Of a stretch of 64,000 nt of DNA, positions 1-9,740 are shown in pieces. Where the stretch lies: assembly GCA_030704615.1 (NCBI GenBank), contig CM060733.1:38068001-38132000 (forward strand). Reading direction: 5' to 3'. Below the pieces are notes generated by a model, which saw only the letters and a list, made by a program, of their open reading frames with translations, was not told the DNA's origin and searched no databases. The stretch is from Takakia lepidozioides (taxonomy: Eukaryota > Streptophyta > Takakiopsida > Takakiales > Takakiaceae). Both the position numbers and the translations under genes were made by a program. Numbering within the stretch: position 1 is the stretch's first letter; every line of letters begins with the position of its first letter.

Positions 1-1190
1 ACTACTTCATAGGAAGCTACTTAGACAAGTTGAGAAGTTGTGAAACACATAAGGGAGAGAAGAATGACATTTATTTCGTTTACTGGATGCTGGAAGGGCA
101 TGTGGAACTAAAGGAAACTTTGAATGAGATTTCAAGACTTAAAGAGAAAAAAAGGGGAAAGAACAAAATAGTACCTCTCCCACAGGGCAGAAGAGTCCCA
201 TTACCATTCTGTAAAAGGAAAGAAAGATAGCAACTTTATGACGTCAACAGATGAGTTGGTTTTACTACATCCAAGTAGAAACAGAAGGGGGAAAAAGGAC
301 AATGTTAAGTCCACAGCGGAAGACCTCATTTGGCCCACAAGAAGCCGAAGTGCCTAACAAACCTTTCCAAGATCAAAGCGAGACTGCAGATCACTGCTGA
401 GCTTGCCTAACAATGCTGGGAGACAAAGTGCCTCGTGCATGTATGCTGTTAAACCTGTTCTGATCCTTATACCTGAAGGTTGCTGACAAAGTTTCTGAAA
501 ATACAGTAGTAAATTATCTGATCTCATAGTACCTCACTGGGCAGGAGCAAAGAATTGTGATTCTTTCTCCACCTGATCTAGGTTGCATATTGGACAGATA
601 TCCTTTTGAGGTGTTTCACCCCATCTACCTGTCTGGATCTGTGCATTGTCTTAACTGACTTTGAAATTGCCCAAACCCTCATGAGGGGCGAGCAACTAGG
701 GCATGAGGATGTTAGTATCTCTGAAATTTGTAATAGGATCTTTGGAAAAATGGACCTTTCAGACCCCCACTCTCCCTTGGATCTTGATCAGCCTTTTCCT
801 GTCCTGCCTTTGAGGAAAACGCCTTGGGGTCAATCAAAAGGTGGCATTGTTCCAGTATAGAGACCATGTGGGAAGACGGATTATCTGACTTGAGAACCAG
901 CATCCAGCATCCCGTGACCCCTGCGTTGCTGATCTCTTAGTCACTGCAAAGCCCTGGCAGCCAATATTCTGGTAGCAACCTAAGTCTGTTGAGGTTTGCT
1001 CGACACCTCTCTGCTGGTCTGTCGGTCTGTTACCTACCCTGCCAGGGTCGGCATTTCATGGAGTGCCAAGGCCTTGACCAAGGGTTTTGGTTTATAGAAG
1101 AAAGGAAGGAAGGGAGGATGACCATGGGAGGCCCAAGGGGCCCACTGGACACTGGATGACCTTAATAACCTTAGAACCGAATTGTGACTG
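1..1190. other. No supported gene
   Basis: I see no convincing coding exon, RNA gene or complete repeat here. The short open frames overlap on both strands, lack protein-like composition and do not connect by splice sites to the gene that begins near 1194. Upstream exons of that gene could lie here, because its first recognisable exon begins at an internal splice acceptor rather than at a start codon. Confidence 0.4.
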
Positions 1191-1193
1191 CAG

Positions 1194-3276
1194 GAGAATT
1201 CACCAGGGCAGTAGCAGAGGTGCCAGAACTGGTGAAACTAGTGGCGAATTTGAAGATGGAAAGAGACCATCTCATCACCAAGCTTGAAGCTGTAGAAAGT
1301 GATAGAGATGAAGTTCACACACGGCTACAGGCAGAGAAGCATGAGCTAACGCAGATCTATTCAGGCTCACAGCAGGAAGCCCAAACCCTGAAGAAACACC
1401 TTGACAGTGCACATTCTTTGCTTCTTGCTCCACCTGCACTCTCTCATGATGAGCTTTTGAAACAGGTGAGGTGCACCACTCCAGGCCATGGTCTACTGCA
1501 TCAGTTCTATATTACATGCTATACATGCTAAGATCTAGCAAACAATTTGAGGAGACTGTAACCCCCCTACATCTATCTGTGTTGTTCTACTGGGTCCCAT
1601 GCGCCCTCTGGGCCTCCAATGGATGTAATAATTATCTTTCTCTCGAGCAATAGTTTTTGTTTTTGGCTCTGGTTTTGTTTCCTCTCTCATGTTTTCTTCC
1701 ATTTTGTCCCATAAGCTCTATGAGCTTTCCGCGGACATTATAAGCACCATTTCATGTCATTTCTCTGTGTAGGAACTTACCAAGTCCCTCAGAGCTTCAA
1801 ATCTGCAAATCTCGAACTACCTTTCAGTTCATTTGAGCTTTCTGCAGATGTTATAAAGTACCATTTCATTTCATCCCCGTAGGTTAGGGTCCTCCACGAA
1901 TAATTCTTTCTCTCTATCCTCACTCTGTTGTTAACAGTCCCCATGCACTCATATGTCAGAGACAGAGTATAACTGGAGCGTCGACTTCAGAGGAAGGAGA
2001 GTCTCCATCGCACCCAATAATAAAAGGCATTGCTCTTATGAAGAGAGAGTCTGTCCTCCTCCAAGCAAAACATGCCACAGAGGAGCGAAAAGTCCACGAA
2101 CTGAACCGCCAGGTTACAATACATCACAGAAAGAACGAAGATTTAGTTCGGCATATTACTGCAGCAGAAGGGAAAATCCGTGAGTTGAGCCAGCAATTAA
2201 CCGCAGTTGAGGGTTGGGCGGAAAATTTCAGCAGACAGGCATCTGCAGTGGATGATCAAGCACAGATTCTTGCAATGCAGATGGCCGCAGCAGAAAGTGC
2301 ACTGGAGAGTTTGTATGCATTGATATTCTCAGAGCCAAGGCCAACTCCTACACAGATGTCCGAAACTGCGAAGTCTAGCCTCAAGAGCACAGGCGGGGAT
2401 CTCAGTGACAAGATAAAGGAAGTGCACAGTAAAGTAGAGGAGGTAATTTTCTCTGTTAAAGCATCTGTAAGTTGATCTTGGGCATGGATTGCCCAGTAAG
2501 TCATGCCTTTGTCTCTACATTTTTCGTTATAAAGTACCATTTCATTTCTTTCTGAAGCTACCATCTGCAGTCTCCACTGTATCGAGACTATCTTGGTCAG
2601 CCAATCTGTAGCATGCACTCACAAGCTGGGCCCTTAAGCAGTCAGTCTCATCTGCCAATCCAGTAAAGAAGACTGTCCAATTGCTCAAAACATGACATCA
2701 TGCATATTTGGGTAATAGGTCCAAAAAGCAAAAGAGGCCGAGATACAGAGGCTTGCCAAGGCTGTGACCTCCTTGAAGTTGGAAATCGAGACCCTGGGCA
2801 GCAAAATGATTGAACAGGAAGGAAGTGCTGAGAAATCTAATTTGAAGGCCCAATATGTGGACAATTTGAAGAAAGAGGTCTTAAGGCTTGGAGGTATCAG
2901 ATATTGACCCACTCAAGTCTAACCCCTTCATTAGTACAGGGATAGTTGAGTGTTCGTCATTTAGGGCCAAATTTGCATGCCAACCTACAGATTTGGATTG
3001 AACTGAAAATCTTTGTATAAACTACATGAGGTTTTCTACTACAGATCGTCAGATTTGTGTCTTAAGGAGTACTTACTCGGTTGATTGGGTGAAGTAATGA
3101 TTGCGAATACAAAACTTTCCGCATCTAACGGAGGCTCAACTATATATATGTGCTCAGTTTTCGCTTGGAAGCAAGTGCTATGTTAGTGACAATGAACTCA
3201 TATCTCTTGTCCATGCGAAGGGTTTGATTTGTTGGACGAGCGAGAGAGATTAAGGAGGGACGATGCTGCTGAACGG
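1194..3276 (+). CDS. Uncharacterised coiled-coil protein gene, N-terminal exons
   Basis: Four exons join in consistent phase: 1194-1465, 1993-2466, 2719-2893 and 3221-3276. Each is flanked by AG and GT. The encoded stretch is rich in Glu, Lys, Gln and Leu with heptad-like spacing, for example LVANLKMERDHLITKLE in exon 1 and EVHSKVEEVIFSVKA near the end of exon 2. A long alpha-helical coiled coil is therefore likely. No start codon is visible: exon 1 opens in the middle of a codon at an acceptor, so the true 5' end is upstream or outside the window. The gene probably continues into the candidate exons at 5860-8203. I do not recognise the family. Coiled-coil composition alone gives no function; a cytoskeletal or trafficking scaffold would be a guess. 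Confidence 0.6.
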
Positions 3277-4398
3277 GTAAGATTGTTGATCTTGTGCCAA
3301 AAAGTTGCACTCTTCAGAACTACAGTTGCTAGGCGCACTGAGGGAGGAAACGACCTATCAATTGTTCGGAATTTTTGCGTTGTTGTCAAAAGCTCATTTC
3401 CTGATGTCCCTAGAATGGACAAGTGGCAAATGATCGTCTGCATCAATATGGTACTTTACTACTTGGATTTCAAGCAAGTGGGCATTCTTGGATTTTCAGG
3501 TTCACCTCGAGAATTCCAGGTAGGTGGCTGTGAATGATGGACAGAACTGTAGAATGCTACCATGAGACAAGTATGCCTTCCAGATTTCCCATTAAAATGC
3601 CTCCATCCAACAGGAAAAACCATACATTGTGAAAACACATCAAATGTGAGACCTCATTACCTTCCAATGTTGAATCAGAGATCTTCTGATTCCTTTTAAG
3701 TTGGGTCCAGGTAAGGGATATCATAAGCACAGCAGCTGTAGTGGAAAGAGGAACTATTCGACGGAGGAGTAGCGTCCCAGGGGTAAGTTGCTGTGCAATA
3801 GACGAGCTATTCTCTCATTTCGTTTGGTAATCTGATGTGGAACTTGCCTGTCCCTTCAGGCCTCCTGTGTACATCATACATTTCTTCTTCTTCCCTTTCT
3901 TCTTCTTCTCATTCTCCTCTCTCTTTCCTGTGTACGGAATAAATTTCTTTCCTTCTTTTTCGTTTTCTCTTCCATAAAAATATAGAGCTGTCCCAAGTCA
4001 AGACCATTGACAAACATATGCAGACGGCTGAGCCACTGAGCTTCGAACTATGACTTTCTTTCTACATCCAAGCAAGCACTACACAGCTGGAGAACTCCCA
4101 GTAAGAGTAGTTGTCCTCTTGCTTATATCTTTGGAAGTGTGTGCCCAGAGGAATGATCAAAGCCATGAATTTCCAGTCCCGGTGAATGTAATGAAGAAAG
4201 ATTGGCTGCTCCAAAAGAATCTCACCCTGAAAAGAATAACTTGGGAGCCACAGTTGGGGCAGGTGAAATCCTCTGTGCCAGCCAGTCCATTGCTTAAGCT
4301 TGCCACATTTCAAGTGGATCTTCTAGTAAACAGCAAGGTCAGACCCTTCTGTGCTAACTTTTCCTTACCTGTACAACTTGGAGAGGGAGGGAATAGAT
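3277..4398. other. Probable intron of the coiled-coil gene, with pyrimidine-rich tract
   Basis: The stretch begins with a GT donor (GTAAGA) after the exon ending at 3276. It contains no exon I can support. Around 3885-3965 there is a TTC/TCT-rich pyrimidine tract. Several short open frames are present but lack family resemblance. Confidence 0.4.
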
Positions 4399-5330
4399 TG
4401 TACTCATAAGACGTTGTTTGCCGTAGCCTTGTGGCCATTGACCCCGCGCCCAGTTTGAGCGGGAACAAAAGGGACAGAACCTACCTCTGTCAGGGGCTGA
4501 CGTTGGTAGTAAGACTTACCTCCATATAAAGAATTAATCCGGGTTTTCCAGATATCCTCTAGAAATCCCTTCACACAAGCATCAATCTGCTGTGTGTGAT
4601 TTGCCCAAAAACTAGGCCTCAGGAGGGCCTGGGCTTTTGGCTCAGCCTCGAGACTTTCAAAGTTGGTAAACAGGGGTACAGGCACAATTCCCTTAATAGA
4701 TTTGAAGAGAGCGTCTCTTTGGTGAGAGAACCCCGGACAGTGTATCAGAAAATGAATACTGTCTTCAGATTGCCCACACAACGGGCAATTGCACTCCCCT
4801 TTCCTCTCTGCTTCTGTTTGCTGTTCAAAGGTAGGCTTCCTGCCCTGAGTTTAAATTTCAGTCTAGTGCCGAGAGTGGGTAGACCCTTGAGGTCATCCAA
4901 GATGTCCTCCCCCATGTCACAGACTGGAAACAAGTTCAGGGAAGTTTTCTGCCTAACTTCATTTTCATCAGACAATCTCATGGCAACAGACATGGCTGAG
5001 GACACTACAGCCTCTAAGTCAGATTTATCCAGCAGGGTCAAGACTTGCGGATCCAGGTCCAGGTCCTTGAGGATCTCTTCTACTCTCTTCTGCCAGGACT
5101 TAGCCTGTTTGACAGGGCGGTCCTGTTTCCAAGATATAGAGTCGATTAATTTAGGATATCTGGTGTTGGGCATATGTTGCAGCTGACCCCACCATCTGAC
5201 CTTGAATTCATCTCGTCGGGAGCTTAAGGACGGAATGCCAAACTCACCCCGAACAGCCACATTGGCTGTTTTGGAGCATGCTGACATACACTCCTTAAGC
5301 ACCCCACTTGAATGGATTCTAGAGACTTAG
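4399..5330 (-). mobile_element. LINE-type retrotransposon 3' end (ORF2 C-terminus), antisense
   Basis: On the minus strand the sequence encodes the end of a non-LTR retrotransposon ORF2. A segment around SACSKTANVAVRGEFG is followed by a Cys/His-type finger (CPLCGQSEDSIHFLIHCPGF) typical of the region after reverse transcriptase. The frame ends in [17 protein letters not shown] and a TGA. A frameshift of one base lies near 4780-4800, just before the finger, so this copy is dead. The 3' terminus is the sequence ending in GAGTAC at about 4400, followed by CT-rich DNA. The same 3' module recurs at 7239-7330, 20797-21003, 21520-21610, 25215-25290 and 56262-56325. A second, longer copy of the coding part is at 21005-21500. 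It sits inside an apparent intron of the coiled-coil gene. Confidence 0.8.
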
Positions 5331-5859
5331 CCTGGTTGGAGTTATCAACCCATATAGCAGATCCGTACTCCAAGGCAGGTCTAATAACGCGGGAGGGAAT
5401 AGAGAAGGGGGAGAGGGGTGTGTACTTGTTTGATTTTTTTTTGTTGTAGCCTTCTGATGTATTCTTGCAACCAGTCTAAAAAGTCGGGGAAGTGGGCTTG
5501 GGGGGATGAAGAAAGAGAAGAGTGGCTTGCCAGCCAGCCAGGCTTGCTTCAGTATTTGGCACGTACCTCCATAGAGAGAGACAAGAGAGTTGGGGCTGGA
5601 TATGTGATCATTGTTTAGCTTTTGTGTTGCTTATCTTTGATTTATCAATGGAACCAGGCATGGGATATGAGTGGTAATGTCAAAGGTAATCTTGTCCACT
5701 CAACTCCAGAGACATATATATGGCAAAGTTGATTGGTCGTCTTTTCAGGTGTTTTACCTTCTGCTGAGGGGAGTAGAATGTTTACTTCATACGTGCTGCT
5801 GTAAATGTGGAACTGCCATAGGTCTCTTACAGCCAACAATGTGCTGGTACAAACTTCAG
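5331..5859. other. Intronic sequence, no gene seen
   Basis: No exon, RNA or recognisable repeat could be supported. The open frames are short and compositionally random. The stretch ends at an acceptor (ACTTCAG) before the candidate exon at 5860. Confidence 0.3.
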
Positions 5860-8203
5860 CTTCTAGATCATGTTAGACACAAGCTGAAAGTATTGGAGGG
5901 AGAGAGATTGAGAGAAAATGTCCCTGTCAAATTGACCATAAGTAGGAGCTCACTTCCAAAGTAAATATTCTCTTTGGGTGTGTGCCTCAACTGAGCACTA
6001 AAATAGTTAAGTATATCCTGCTGACCCAATCTCCTTCATCTTAACTGACCTCTCGTATCTGTGGAAATCAGGTGTATCAACCCCTCGAAGTTGGGGGCAA
6101 CCTCGGTGGGATATGCCAGGCGGCTGTCCACTATTTCCGGGTTGATGCCCAACAGGGTGGCATCACTTTTGAGAATGCAACACTCCCTGGATCCCAGTCT
6201 TCCAATCTGCTCATTGACTTGGTTCTCTCTCGCCACAGCTTGCTGTGCTGGCTCACTTTCTTTTCTGCAATGGTTATAAAGGAGTACTGGTTGTTCATTT
6301 TACTCAAGAGTGTGTAACGACGTGACTGCCATTGTGCAGATGCTTTTGCCTGTTGATGCAAAGAAATCATATGAGACAAAGGCAGGTGATATCCTTGGAC
6401 TTCACATACGGGTAACTCCGCTCCCCCTACAGTGTTGTTATGTACAACTAAGCGAATTGGTTCCTACGATTTTCTATGCATTTGATATTATATATATCTG
6501 AGTTTTGGGTCTGTGCAGAGACCATTGTCTTCCATGGAATCAATGAGTAACATGGAGAGTTGGTTTGCAGATGATGCAGGAACAAGCCACCCGTGAAGTT
6601 TTGTATAACAACAGTGTCGTCCACACTGATGAGGTTTCTCCTTACTTGTCTTCGCCCAGCTTACCTTCTCTCCTTTATCCATCTCCAGTCCGCGTTGTGA
6701 GACTGCAGATTTGGATGTCATTGACTGAGAGAGCTACAGCAGTTCCAGACTGAGATTGTCACCTAACCAACGCTTGTGTAAGGGCTTTCTAGAGGAAATA
6801 TGGAAAGCCCAAACAAATTGTTTATATCAATGTTAAGTCCCACTACTGGAGTGAGCCCCTTGCTGGAGGTGTCAAGGCTATAGCCCTTGCACGGCACTCT
6901 GAGAACAGAAAGGGACGGGTAGCTCAGTGGTAGAGCACCCCACCGGAATGGGGGAGGTCCTAGGTTCAATCCCAAGCCCGACCATACGCCAGTGGTTTTC
7001 CAACATGGTATCAGAGTCAAGGTTGGGGCGGTGGTCAGAATGGGTGGGCATCAGCTATAAGGGCTATGCCTTGAGGGGGAGTGTTGGAGGTGTCAAGGCT
7101 ATAGCCCTTGCACGGCACTGTGAGAACAGAAAGGGACGGGTAGCTCAGTGGTAGAGCACCCCACCGGAATGGGGGAGGTCCTAGGTTCAATCCCTAGCCC
7201 GACCATACGCCAGTGGTTTTCCAACACCCCTCACAAAGGTAGTGTCTGTTTGCTCTTGTTCTTCCCAAACTGGGCACAGGGTCTATGGCCACGAAGCTAT
7301 GGCTTAATAGTACATTCTCTCACACTCTATCTATCCCTCCTGCAAGAAGATATGGGCCTCTGAGTACCGTGTACCTCCCTTGTACCAACGCTGCACTGAG
7401 TGAATTGCCAACCCAGAACCTGAAAACACAACATCGAGGGACGAATCCAAAAACAATCAGTCGAGTAAAACAGCATCTACCTCCCCAGACACGTAAACTG
7501 CCACCACTAGTATGAATACAATATACTTGCATTAAGTGGAGAATAAGAGAACGCGTGGTCGATACAGGTGTTGGAGGCAATTCATGGACAACCAATTGAC
7601 AGTTTCTCCCTTTGGCCTGATCTTGTTAGTAGCTGGCGCTGGGAACGCACATCCAAAAATAGGTGTGTGTCTGCCACCTGTGACTGGCCTGGATTTAAAC
7701 TGGGTGGATGTTGAAGCTGTAATTTTTGCCACCATGATGGGGACTGTGCCCTTGCTGCATCCCTCCATTTACCAGTTGATTCATAATTGTCTAAGGCACC
7801 ATCCAGTTGCCAACGCTGTTGCCTGTGAGAGAGAGGTGACCACCCAACTGAAAGGAGATATATCCATGGCCATAAGGCTACAGCATCTATGCAATGACAA
7901 AGAAAATACTTCATGATTGCATTTCCAGCTGCACCCTGAATTGGCAGCTCAGCTGTACAGAAAGTGCCCAGTAGGTTTGTAAGCTCTGCAACAACTGCAA
8001 GCAAGATGACGCCAAAAGATGACAGCATGCAATGTACCTTGCAGGTGGAGTTTGGTGTGTGTGAGGTGGCGTTTTCTATTCAAGAACATCTTCCCCGACC
8101 TCAGCGAGGCCCTCCAAACGCTGTGCATCACTGGCCCCATGCGCCCACGACAGAGCTCAGTGAGTCAGCAGCAACTGGAGAAGCAAAGCCAACCAGTGGC
8201 CTA
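5860..8203 (+). CDS. Candidate downstream exons of the uncharacterised gene
   Basis: A series of exon-like segments with AG/GT flanks and mostly compatible phases: 5860-5941 (basic/acidic helix), 6072-6221 (contains GGNLGGICQAAVHYFRVDAQ), 6340-6411, 6571-6633, 7568-7662 (contains PIDSFSLWPDLVSSWRWERT), 7796-7835, 7929-7970 (LHPELAAQLYRKCP) and 8045-8203 (contains AFSIQEHLPRPQRGPPNAVH). Segments from 6340 onward keep phase through all junctions. The link from 5860-5941 to 6072 does not keep phase, so an exon or a boundary is wrong there. No domain is recognised. The large gap between 6633 and 7568 is filled by a miniature LTR element, fitting an intron insertion. The gene may extend beyond 8203, since the last segment ends at a GTAAGT donor. 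It could also be a separate gene from the coiled-coil exons upstream. Confidence 0.4.
6861..7005 (+). repeat. 5' LTR of the miniature element
   Basis: It begins TGCTGGAGGTGTC and ends TTTTCCAACA. The 5' terminal TGC (against TGT in the 3' copy) and single changes near 6899 and 6974 are the only differences I see from the 3' LTR. The short inverted termini TGTTGG/CCAACA are typical of LTR elements. Confidence 0.9.
6913..6984 (+). other. tRNA-like sequence inside the 5' LTR
   Basis: Same 72-nt cloverleaf as the copy at 7134-7205, but with one change that breaks a pair in the T-stem (CCAAG instead of CCTAG). The A box (TAGCTCAGTGG) and B box (GGTTCAATCC) are intact. It is part of the LTR and not an independent tRNA gene. 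Confidence 0.75.
7082..7226 (+). repeat. 3' LTR of the miniature element
   Basis: It begins TGTTGGAGGTGTC directly after the purine tract and ends TTTTCCAACA before the CCCCT target duplication. It is 145 bp, the same length as the 5' LTR, and carries the better-preserved tRNA-like sequence. Confidence 0.9.
7134..7205 (+). other. tRNA-like sequence inside the 3' LTR
   Basis: A 72-nt cloverleaf can be drawn. The acceptor stem GGACGGG/CCCGACC has 6 of 7 pairs (A3-A70 mismatch). The D-stem is GCTC/GAGC. The anticodon stem is CCCCA/GGGGG with 4 of 5 pairs, and its 7-nt loop is CCGGAAT. A 5-nt variable loop follows, then a perfect T-stem CTAGG/CCTAG with loop TTCAATC and discriminator A. The position-33 base is C rather than the universal T, and the nominal anticodon would be GGA, so decoding function is doubtful. 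The internal pol III promoter boxes A and B both match consensus. Lying in both LTRs of a retroelement, it is more likely a promoter or packaging module than a translating tRNA. Confidence 0.75.
7239..7330 (+). repeat. Truncated LINE 3' module
   Basis: The stretch around CCAAACTGGGCACAGGG, followed by a TCTATGGCCACGAAGC segment and TAGTACATTCTCTC, is a diverged copy of the LINE 3' terminal module seen at 4399-4465. Only the last 80-90 bp are present, as expected for a strongly 5'-truncated insertion. It begins a few bases after the miniature LTR element. Confidence 0.6.
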
Positions 8204-8820
8204 GTAAGTAGGCATTGTGGACTCACATTTCAAATAATATTTAATAAATTGAAATTGGGACAAATCCGCCGCCGAAGTTGGTAAGGTGAGGGAGGATAAA
8301 TTACCTAGTAGAGGTAGAAAAAGGTTCCAAAACAATTCAATGGTGGTTTACAATATCGGTTCTGAAAAATGCAGGGGGTGTTTGTTAGGAGCAGTTCATC
8401 CTCACAAAGCACTGCCTGAAAATGGGCTAGATTACGTCGCTCTGCCCGGGCAATTCTGGATTCCCAGGGGCAATCTCATAATCCGATCAGGGGCAGAAGA
8501 AATATTTTAGTGGGCTTCATGCGCCTCTCAGATCCAGGAAAGTCAAGAATTTTTCTTACATATAACACACCTTTTGGGACATGGTTTGCTTAGGAGCAAA
8601 TGAGGTCTAGAAGGTCAAAAAATGCAGGGCAGCAAAAAATCTCACAAAGAATATTGCAATTCATCCGACATTTTCTAGGGATGCCCAACACCTTGTTTCA
8701 TATATTGTGGGGAAATCTCAATTTGTTTGGATGAAATCTATTGGGTATTGCATTGTGAGATGAAAGAGCTCCCTCTCAAACAATGGGTGGTTGGGTTCCC
8801 TTACTTGAGAAGCCAATAAG
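8204..8820. other. No supported gene
   Basis: A donor-like GTAAGT opens the stretch. I see only short overlapping frames and no recognisable element boundary. It may be the last intron or 3' region of the upstream gene, or degraded transposon sequence leading into the LINE fragment. Confidence 0.3.
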
Positions 8821-8823
8821 CGG

Positions 8824-9720
8824 TATCTGCTAGCCACACTAAACTATACACACAAAAATGGACACAATCCGGTGTACTCCATAACAAACTCTCGAACTAC
8901 TTCTGGCACTCCAAAGCAGCTACTGACGCCTAAATCAAACAGACACTTAAATTCCGATACGCACAATATATGGGACATCAACGTAAACACATATTCTGGC
9001 CACGCCTCTTCCCATCCCCGCACTGCCCCCTCTGTTCTCATACCCACCAGGAACGCGGACACCTGGCCACACCTTCTTAGCCAATGTACACATCCGGTCA
9101 TCCATGCGCTTCGTATAACCCGCCATAACCAAGCAGTCTGGCACATCCATAAACTCCTCCTCCATCGCGCCGAGACAAGATGGTTCTCGCTAATCAATGC
9201 TGGTACTTACCAAGGATGACCCCCAGACCACACCGTCCCCCACTGGATTCTCCCTTGTACTTGCTCCCACCCCCCGTGCACCTGCCCCACCAGACTATGC
9301 CCAGACATCTTGCTTGTACATGGCCTACCCCTAAACTCCCCCCCCCCACCCACCGCTCCAACCCCAAACCTCACCATCTACTTTATTGAATTTACATACT
9401 GCCATGATCGATATCCCGCTGATTCAACGCTAGACAAACGGCTTAAATACTCGCCACTTATCCTTGCGATTCGACATAAGGGCTGGGTCACTGGCCCTTT
9501 GACGGTTATCACGGCTGGCACTCGAGGAGGCATTCATAATGCCAGTATCGATGCACTACACTCTAACTTCAAACTCCCGATCCTCTCCATTCATAAATGT
9601 TTCAAAGCAACACACCTCACAACCCTCCGCTCCCTCATAGCCATTATTACTAACAAACGTAAACTTGAATCTAACCCTTCTCTGGCTCCCGGGATACCTC
9701 AGGTACCCTAGGTACCCTAG
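8824..9720 (+). mobile_element. 3' part of a second LINE family (ORF2 C-terminal region)
   Basis: Frames at 8872-9219 and 9310-9711 resemble the C-terminal region of a non-LTR retrotransposon polyprotein. The first has a DTWPHLLSQCTHPVIHALR segment with Cys/His character. The second has a TYCHDRYPADSTLDKRLKYS segment followed by GWVTGPLTVITAGTRGG. The two parts are in different frames and separated by a proline-rich degenerate stretch, so the copy is inactive. The 3' end runs into a short array of GGTACCCTA-type repeats at about 9700-9735. This family is distinct from the LINE at 4399-5330 and from the L1-like one at 11744-13690. The assignment rests on motif pattern rather than alignment. 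Confidence 0.55.
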
Positions 9721-9740
9721 GTACCCCAGGTACCGTTGCT
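9698..9740. repeat. Short tandem GGTACC-centred repeat
   Basis: Four or more diverged copies of a 10-bp unit of the form GGTACCCTA follow the LINE coding remnant. This may be the tandem 3' tail of that LINE insertion. Confidence 0.6.

Larger units (their letters stand above)
6861..7226 (+). mobile_element. Complete TRIM/SMART-type miniature LTR retrotransposon
   Basis: A 366-bp element with two 145-bp LTRs (6861-7005 and 7082-7226) that begin TGYTGGA and end TCCAACA. It is flanked by a perfect 5-bp target duplication CCCCT (6856-6860 and 7227-7231). Directly after the 5' LTR lies TGGTATCAGAG (7006-7016), the classic primer-binding site complementary to initiator-methionine tRNA. A purine tract (TTGAGGGGGAG) ends directly before the 3' LTR. 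The internal region is only 76 bp with no coding capacity, so the element must be mobilised in trans. The LTRs differ at about three positions, indicating fairly recent insertion. It lies in an apparent intron of the uncharacterised gene. Each LTR contains a tRNA-like sequence, annotated separately. Confidence 0.9.

Noticed and set aside
6913-7205. Two functional nuclear tRNA-Ser(GGA) genes
   Set aside because: Both copies lie at the same position within the two LTRs of a retroelement, have C at position 33 and stem mismatches. They are annotated as tRNA-like modules instead.
6927-7363. Open frames beginning MVEHPTGMGEVLGSIPS on the plus strand
   Set aside because: They are translations of the tRNA-like LTR repeat, present twice because the LTR is duplicated, and not proteins.
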